From an uncultured Clostridia bacterium (GTDB lineage: Bacteria; Bacillota; Clostridia; TANB77; CAG-508), in assembly GCA_947623615.1 (NCBI GenBank), contig CANQHH010000013.1, positions 1-15,627 of the forward strand: a DNA stretch of 15,627 nucleotides, given 5' to 3'. A model generated the notes under the pieces. The model saw only the letters and a list, made by a program, of their open reading frames with translations, was not told where the DNA came from and did not search any database. The translations under genes were made by a program, and so were the position numbers. This document shows positions 13,737 through 15,627 of this stretch, piece by piece; position 1 is the stretch's first letter; each line of letters opens with the position of its first letter.

Positions 13737-15627
13737 CTATTCAAATTTTAACATATCTACCAATTTTAAATCTTTTAAATTATTTACTTTTATCATAGTT
13801 TCTGATATTGTATATAAATTATCTTCAATGTATAATCCTCTCAAAAGTTTAGAATCAACATACCTTCCATAATAATATGAAGAAATATATTTTTCATCTT
13901 TTTCATGTGTTACAACTCCTTTTAATTTGAAGCCATCCTCTAAATTAATATCATATACTAAATATCCTTCACCAATATAGTCTTTACTATAATTCATATA
14001 TGAATTTATTATAGTTTGATATGACGTACCTTCATCATCTATTTCAAAATCTTCTGCATAATTATTTACTGGTATAGCTATTAAGTTTCTTTCTTTTGAA
14101 AATAGCAATGCTTTGGGATTAGTTAAAATAGCTGAAGTTGTTCTTGCATCTCCAATTACTGTACTTGAAATTTGTATTGGATTATTTACATTTGAAACAT
14201 CAAATAATGCCATTTTCATTCCAACAGTTCTTGCTGATGTACCAGTTACTTTACCTTGAAAATTTCTATTAACTGTCTCCTCTGTTTCCATACCTATACC
14301 AATTAAATGATTTTCATCATATGGATGTAAATATGTACTATATCCTGGTATCTTTAGTTCACCTAAAACTCTTGGATTTTCCTCATTACTTAAATCTACA
14401 ACAATTAATGGATCTATAGTTTGGTATGTTACTATATAGCCTTATTTCCAATAAACCTAGATGAATACATATTTTCACGTTTTTCAATACTTTCTGTTTC
14501 TCCTATTTTATTTAATTCTTCATCGAATATCATAATTTTTGTTCCATCACTATAACTGCTTAAAGCAATTCTTAAATGATTGTTATATTCATCTAATGAA
14601 TATTGATTAATTGTTTCTCCTTTGGCTTTTGTTTTTGCCCTATATTTAATTTCACCATTTTTTGTAATATCAAATTTATATATTTCTGTATAATATCCAC
14701 TTTCATCATCGTCTTCTTCATATGTAAATGGTCCTATTACCCCTTTCAAACCATACAATGACTTTAATGGAGGAGCATATGAATTACTATAACTATAATT
14801 TAATAAGTAAATTGCATTTTCTGATACATAGGCATTTGATATATCCATTAAATATGAGTCAACTTTTACATCACTTTTTACATCATCCAAATCAACTAAT
14901 GAAATCAAAGTTTGTTTTCTTGTATTTACATCTTTCAAATATTTTATATTATCATATCCAATTTCTTTTTGTGTTCCATCTTCTTCATAATATGAAACAA
15001 CTTTATCATCTTCTTTTCTTAAATCACCAGATGCAATTACAAATAAATGATTATCTATACGTCTTGACGTGTAGTATGGTTCATATAATTCATATTTTTT
15101 TACCAATATTGGACTTTCCCTTTGGGTAATATCATATACACGTACATTCGTATCAGAATTATATCTGCTTGTACTATTCTCGTCATTCATAGATATAACA
15201 ATTAATTGATTTTTATATAAAATCAAGTCTTCTGGAACACTTCCTAAGTCCCCTGTTATTTTTGAAGCTATTTTTATATTTTTTGGATCTTTTACATCTG
15301 TTATAATAACATCTGCATTCGAAATAGAATATATATAATCTCCATCTGTTTTAGTAATATCTGCTTCATCTACATTTTCAACCTGTATATTAGTTGTAGA
15401 ATAGTCTTTCTTCACAGATGTACTTGATGAACTTTGTGTTGCATCAGCTTTAATATCAAAACTTTCAACGCCACTATAAGAATAATCTGGAGTAGAATTA
15501 CTAGAAATCGTTCCTCTTGACATCGAATCCATCATATCAAATATACTAAAAGGCATTCCAACTATTCTTATTAATGTTTCTTTTGCATCATTATCTTCTC
15601 CTTCATATATTTTTTCCAGTTTTTTAG
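13737..15627 (-). pseudogene. secreted beta-propeller domain protein, one-base frameshift, 5' end off window
   Basis: The frame is open to the right edge, reading KKLEKIYEGEDNDAKETL before the ATG at 15556, so that ATG is internal and the real start is outside. Visible product: at least 396 residues before the break and 233 after it. The family hallmark TNIQVENVDEADITKTDG is present, followed by repeated beta-propeller strands and, after the break, DPLIVVDLSNEENPRVLGEL and HLIGIGMETEE. This matches secreted proteins with the C-terminal beta-propeller domain (PF09826 type). Near 14438 the minus strand reads AAG GCT ATA TAG, whereas GCT TAT ATA GTA ACA would continue the family sequence, so one T is missing. 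No other damage is seen. It may be a recent pseudogene, a phase-variable state, or a sequencing error. Confidence 0.8.

Noticed and set aside
14728..15129. Plus-strand open frame of 133 codons opposite the beta-propeller gene
   Set aside because: The His/Leu/Tyr-rich low-complexity translation mirrors the family-matching minus-strand frame, and there is no supporting ribosome-binding site.
1..15627. Mobile element, prophage or integration site
   Set aside because: No transposase, integrase, phage gene or flanking direct repeats were seen, and base composition looks uniform across the window.

Overview
The window is a low-G+C (roughly 30% by eye) Gram-positive chromosome segment, most likely from an uncultured anaerobic Clostridia-type Bacillota. 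Evidence for this is the pairing of SepF and DivIVA with an FtsK/SpoIIIE translocase, the strong AGGAGG ribosome-binding sites, the A/T-ending codons, and a MutL of the endonuclease type. Almost every gene is on the minus strand. The exceptions are two tiny plus-strand genes near 12.9-13.2 kb. No gene-free stretch exceeds 300 bases, and I saw no rRNA, tRNA, CRISPR array, insertion sequence or prophage.

Layout in minus-strand transcription order (right to left). (a) 15627-13468: a secreted beta-propeller protein whose frame is broken by one missing base, followed by a small DUF4190-type membrane protein. (b) 13395-13261: an untracked 44-residue highly charged protein with its own promoter and terminator. 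(c) 13170-12905, plus strand: two tandem 35- and 39-residue Cys-rich, single-membrane-segment peptides. (d) 12734-6392: a long co-directional run of mutL, an unknown membrane protein, miaA, an HlyD-like membrane protein, sepF and divIVA, ending in a clear terminator. (e) 6151-5146: rsmD and a DivIVA/SepIVA-like coiled-coil gene, again ended by a terminator. (f) 5043-1: ftsK, an unknown 500-residue protein, and a beta-CASP metallo-beta-lactamase RNase that runs off the window.

Functionally this is a housekeeping island. It covers division and envelope (SepF, DivIVA, the SepIVA-like protein, FtsK), DNA repair (MutL), and RNA modification or decay (MiaA, RsmD, the beta-CASP nuclease).

The most notable observation is in miaA. 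All three segments of a complete 308-residue MiaA are present and conserved, but they lie in three frames joined by two +1 shifts. Both shifts fall exactly at an in-frame CGG codon (GGA-CGG and TTT-CGG). In the rest of the window, about 4,800 codons, I found no in-frame CGG at all, although CGT, CGC and CGA are used. Skipping the C restores a conserved glycine both times. This suggests either two sequencing or mutational insertions, or +1 recoding at an unassigned or starved CGG codon. The second notable observation is a shared promoter design at sepF and rsmD: an 11-bp-phased TTGTAA array sits exactly 14 bp upstream of a TTGACA -35 box, resembling sites for a WalR/PhoP-type response regulator. 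A third is that the ftsK promoter candidate lies inside the terminator of the preceding operon.
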